Source: Methanobacteriota archaeon (GTDB lineage: Archaea; Thermoplasmatota; Thermoplasmata; RBG-16-68-12). From it: DNA of 7,649 bases. The stretch is taken from the NCBI GenBank assembly GCA_005879015.1, contig VBMC01000105.1, forward strand, positions 1 through 7,649, read 5' to 3'. The notes beneath the pieces are model-generated. The model had not been told where the DNA came from. It was given only the letters and a program-made list of their open reading frames with translations, and searched no databases. The translations under genes were made by a program, and so were the position numbers. Every line of letters starts with the position of its first letter. Position 1 is the first letter of the stretch. This document shows, one piece after another, positions 5,789 through 7,649 of the stretch.

Positions 5789-7033
5789 CTAGGCCACGTC
5801 CCGCAATCCTCGGAGACTATCGATCGCTTCTTTCAGCGTCTCGTCCCGTTTCGAGAACATGAACCGCACGAACCTTCGTCCGTCCTTCGGGTTCCCATAG
5901 AAGGATCCGCCCGGGACGACCGCGACCCGCTGACGCTCGACGAGATGCATCGCGCAAGAGAGGTCGTCGTCGAACGGGAACCGTCCGAAGTTCGCCATCA
6001 CATAGTACGCGCCTCGAGGAGGGCGGCAATCGAAGCCGATTTCCTGAAGGCCTCGAACGAAGAAGTCCCGCTTCTTCTGGTACATCGACGCGAGATTTCG
6101 GTAGTACGATTCGGGCAGATTTAGAGCCGCGACGGTCGCGATTTGCAAGGGATGCGGCGCGCCAACGGTGAGGAAGTCGTGCGTTCGCCGCATCGCGTTC
6201 GCGAGGGTCTTGGGCGCGATCGCCCAACCGACCCGCCATCCCGTCGCGCTGTAGGTCTTCGAGAGCCCGTTGATCGTGATCGTCCGATCCGCCATGTCCC
6301 CGATGGTCGCAAGGGAGACGTGTTTGTCCCCGTCGAAGACAATGTGCTCGTAGATTTCGTCTGTGACGGCGACGACATCGTGGTCCGCGCAAAGGTCGGC
6401 AATCAGCTTGAGTTCGTCGCGGTCGAACACCTTTCCGGTCGGGTTGTTCGGCGTGTTCAGGATCAGCACCTTCGTGCGGTCCGTGAACGCGGACTTGAGA
6501 TCCTCCTCGTCGACCGACCAGTCCGGCCATTCCATGCGGACGTACCGCGGTCGTGCGCCGCTCACGATCGCGTCCGGTCCGTAGTTCTCGTAGAACGGTT
6601 CGAAGATCACGGCTTCGTCGCCCGGGTTGACCAGGGAGAGCATGGCCGCCATCATCGCCTCCGTGGTGCCGCACGTGACCACGAGATTCGACTCCGGATC
6701 CGCGGTGATTCCGTTGAACGACTTCGCGCGCCGCGCGATCGCGTCGCGAAGTTCCGGAGCTCCCCAGGTGATCGAATACTGGTTGAACCCCGCATCGAGG
6801 GCCCGCTTCGCCGCTTCGGTGAGCTCCCGCGGAGGGTCGAAGTCGGGATAGCCTTGGGACAAATTGATCGCATCATGGACCGCCGCGATGCGGGTCATCT
6901 CTCGGATCACGGATTCCGGGAATTTCTGTACACGATCCGAGAGCCGGGGGTCTTCGATCGCCAGATCGTGACGGCTTCCATCCTTCGGTGCGGTGATGCC
7001 TCTCCCTCTCCGCGGGAAGGAGGAGACCCGCAA
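5789..7033 (-). CDS. Class I/II PLP-dependent aminotransferase (kynurenine/methionine aminotransferase-like subgroup)
   Basis: Fold-type I aminotransferase moving an amino group between an amino acid and a 2-oxo acid. Visible landmarks are INLSQGYPDFDPP (56-68), the PLP phosphate-site segment CGTTEAMMAAM (121-131), NTPNNPTGKVF with Asn197, TDEIYEHIVF with Asp225 and Tyr228, and SKTYSATGWRVGW with Schiff-base Lys259 and Arg267. FVRFMFS carries Arg390 for the substrate carboxylate. The LSQGYPDF and SATGWRVGW forms are typical of the kynurenine/glutamine-phenylpyruvate and YbdL-type methionine aminotransferases, so aromatic or sulphur amino acids are likely substrates; this is not certain. The start is doubtful. 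TTG at 7033 is the only ATG/GTG/TTG codon in frame before the conserved region, and an in-frame TAA follows just upstream. It adds a basic, Arg-rich extension of about 30 residues. First gene of a two-gene unit with the amidohydrolase; diverges from the PhzF gene. Confidence 0.92.
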   Translation of the reverse strand: MRVSSFPRRGRGITAPKDGSRHDLAIEDPRLSDRVQKFPESVIREMTRIAAVHDAINLSQGYPDFDPPRELTEAAKRALDAGFNQYSITWGAPELRDAIARRAKSFNGITADPESNLVVTCGTTEAMMAAMLSLVNPGDEAVIFEPFYENYGPDAIVSGARPRYVRMEWPDWSVDEEDLKSAFTDRTKVLILNTPNNPTGKVFDRDELKLIADLCADHDVVAVTDEIYEHIVFDGDKHVSLATIGDMADRTITINGLSKTYSATGWRVGWAIAPKTLANAMRRTHDFLTVGAPHPLQIATVAALNLPESYYRNLASMYQKKRDFFVRGLQEIGFDCRPPRGAYYVMANFGRFPFDDDLSCAMHLVERQRVAVVPGGSFYGNPKDGRRFVRFMFSKRDETLKEAIDSLRGLRDVA

Positions 7034-7050
7034 AAACCTGTCGGGCGAGG

Positions 7051-7058
7051 ATTAAGAG
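7051..7058. promoter_or_regulatory. Single TATA-like element between the divergent aminotransferase and PhzF genes
   Basis: ATTAAGAG is the only clear AT-rich TATA-like stretch in the 59-base divergent gap. For the PhzF gene it predicts a transcript start near 7080 and a leader of about 13 bases. In the other direction (CTCTTAAT) it predicts a start near 7027, slightly inside the TTG-initiated aminotransferase reading frame, which questions that start codon. Inferred from composition and spacing only. Confidence 0.45.
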
Positions 7059-7077
7059 TGGGCATCGCCATCCTTGC

Positions 7078-7084
7078 GGAGAGG
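7078..7084 (+). promoter_or_regulatory. Ribosome binding site for the PhzF-family gene
   Basis: GGAGAGG lies 8 bases upstream of the ATG at 7093, a suitable Shine-Dalgarno spacing. It stands out because most other starts in this window lack one and appear leaderless or nearly so. It supports ATG 7093 as the start. Confidence 0.5.
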
Positions 7085-7092
7085 CCCCACGG

Positions 7093-7649
7093 ATGTCGGA
7101 ACGGTTCTTCGATTACTGGCGAATCGACGTCTTCACGGACACGCCGCTCAGCGGGAATCCGCTCGCGGTGTTCCCGAGGGCTACGGGCCTCTCACCCGCG
7201 GAGATGCTCGGGATCGCGCGGGAGATGAACATCTCCGAGACGACGTTCATCTTTCCCGCCAGCAACCCGTCCGCGAACTACCGGAATCGGATCTTCACCC
7301 CGGGCGGAGAGATCGCGTTCGCGGGCCATCCGTCCATCGGGACCGCCTACGTCGCGGCCCAAGAAGGCCTCGTCCCGCATCCCGATGGTTCCTCCGTGAT
7401 CTATCAGGAATTGGAGATCGGCGTGCTGCCCCTCGAACTCATCTGCGAGGGCGGCCAGGTGAAAAGGGTGATCATGACCCAGGGCGAGCCCTCGCTCGGG
7501 GCCGAGCTGAAGAACGTCGAGCCGCTCGCGGGCGCCCTCGGTGTCCGAGCGAAGGACGTCGGCTTGAAGGGCCTCGTGCCGCAGATCGCGGCGACGGGAA
7601 TCCAATCGCTCCAAGTCCCGATCCGGTCCCTCGAGGTCGTCAAGGGATT
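7093..7649 (+). CDS. PhzF-family isomerase/epimerase-like protein, C-terminus cut by window edge
   Basis: Member of the PhzF (phenazine biosynthesis-like) family, two-lobed proteins of the diaminopimelate-epimerase fold that catalyse isomerisations. Most archaeal members have no known substrate, and phenazine synthesis should not be assumed. The 185 residues present include FDYWRIDVFTDTPLSGNPLA (6-25), the catalytic-glutamate segment MNISETTF (Glu49) and FTPGGEIAFAGHPSIGTA (68-85) with the GH pair of the active site. The start of the second lobe follows near ATGIQSLQVPI (167-177). Family members are about 260-300 residues, so roughly a third lies beyond the window. ATG 7093 fits both the family N-terminus and the upstream GGAGAGG. 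It diverges from the aminotransferase-amidohydrolase pair, from which a shared role in amino-acid-derived metabolism is only a guess. Confidence 0.9.
   Translation, partial: MSERFFDYWRIDVFTDTPLSGNPLAVFPRATGLSPAEMLGIAREMNISETTFIFPASNPSANYRNRIFTPGGEIAFAGHPSIGTAYVAAQEGLVPHPDGSSVIYQELEIGVLPLELICEGGQVKRVIMTQGEPSLGAELKNVEPLAGALGVRAKDVGLKGLVPQIAATGIQSLQVPIRSLEVVKG

Noticed and set aside
4707..5862. Several overlapping plus-strand frames opposite the amidohydrolase
   Set aside because: All are Arg/Ser/Pro-rich shadows of an intact 518-residue enzyme with a complete metal site.
6143..7228. 361-codon plus-strand frame opposite the aminotransferase
   Set aside because: It runs antisense to a clearly recognised enzyme and into the PhzF gene in another frame; no motifs were seen.
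1..7649. Mobile element, CRISPR array, tRNA or rRNA gene, phage or defence island
   Set aside because: No transposase or integrase motifs, no regularly spaced repeats, no tRNA cloverleaf or rRNA sequence noticed, and base composition looks even throughout by eye.
7093..7649. Phenazine biosynthesis
   Set aside because: Only the broad PhzF family is recognised. No other phenazine pathway gene is present, and the family is widespread in organisms that make no phenazines.

Overview
The window looks like ordinary chromosomal DNA from a GC-rich archaeon, most plausibly a Thermoplasmatota-like (Euryarchaeota sensu lato) lineage. Four things point there: a 350-residue duplicated tRNA-splicing endonuclease of the two-subunit-per-enzyme type; an archaeal-type Xre-like regulator (COG1395-like); TATA-like boxes about 25-30 bases ahead of start codons, some giving leaderless or nearly leaderless messages; and almost no Shine-Dalgarno sites. 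The phylum is an inference from gene types, not from a marker gene. I see no rRNA, tRNA, CRISPR array, insertion sequence, phage gene or recognisable defence system.

Layout. From the left edge, a regulator gene (minus strand, C-terminus cut by the window edge) and endA (plus) diverge from a 117-base promoter region with one TATA-like box per direction and a GGCC-rich inverted repeat between them. endA is followed by a 92-base gap with an 18-base inverted repeat, then a DUF72/YecE-like gene. That gene converges on a HAD-family hydrolase gene with a 6-base overlap of stop codons. The HAD gene is broken by a frame change: its catalytic motif I lies in one frame and the rest of the protein in another. 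It diverges from a DUF1028 gene (Ntn-hydrolase-like, with a C-terminal putative peptidoglycan-binding-like domain). Next is a minus-strand pair, aminotransferase then YtcJ-like amidohydrolase, separated by 2 bases and surely co-transcribed. Last is a divergent PhzF-family gene cut by the right edge.

How the genes may work together. The regulator and endA are information-processing genes. The right-hand half (aminotransferase, amidohydrolase, PhzF-family isomerase, perhaps the DUF1028 protein) suggests small-molecule or amino-acid-derived amide metabolism, but no defined pathway can be read from it. Two divergent intergenic regions (HAD/DUF1028 and aminotransferase/PhzF) each contain a single AT-rich TATA-like element near the middle, which may serve both directions.

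The most useful observations are the disrupted HAD gene, the single-TATA divergent promoters, the inverted repeats in two promoter regions, the unusual start of the aminotransferase and the degenerate first half of EndA. I do not see convincing evidence of a previously undescribed system.
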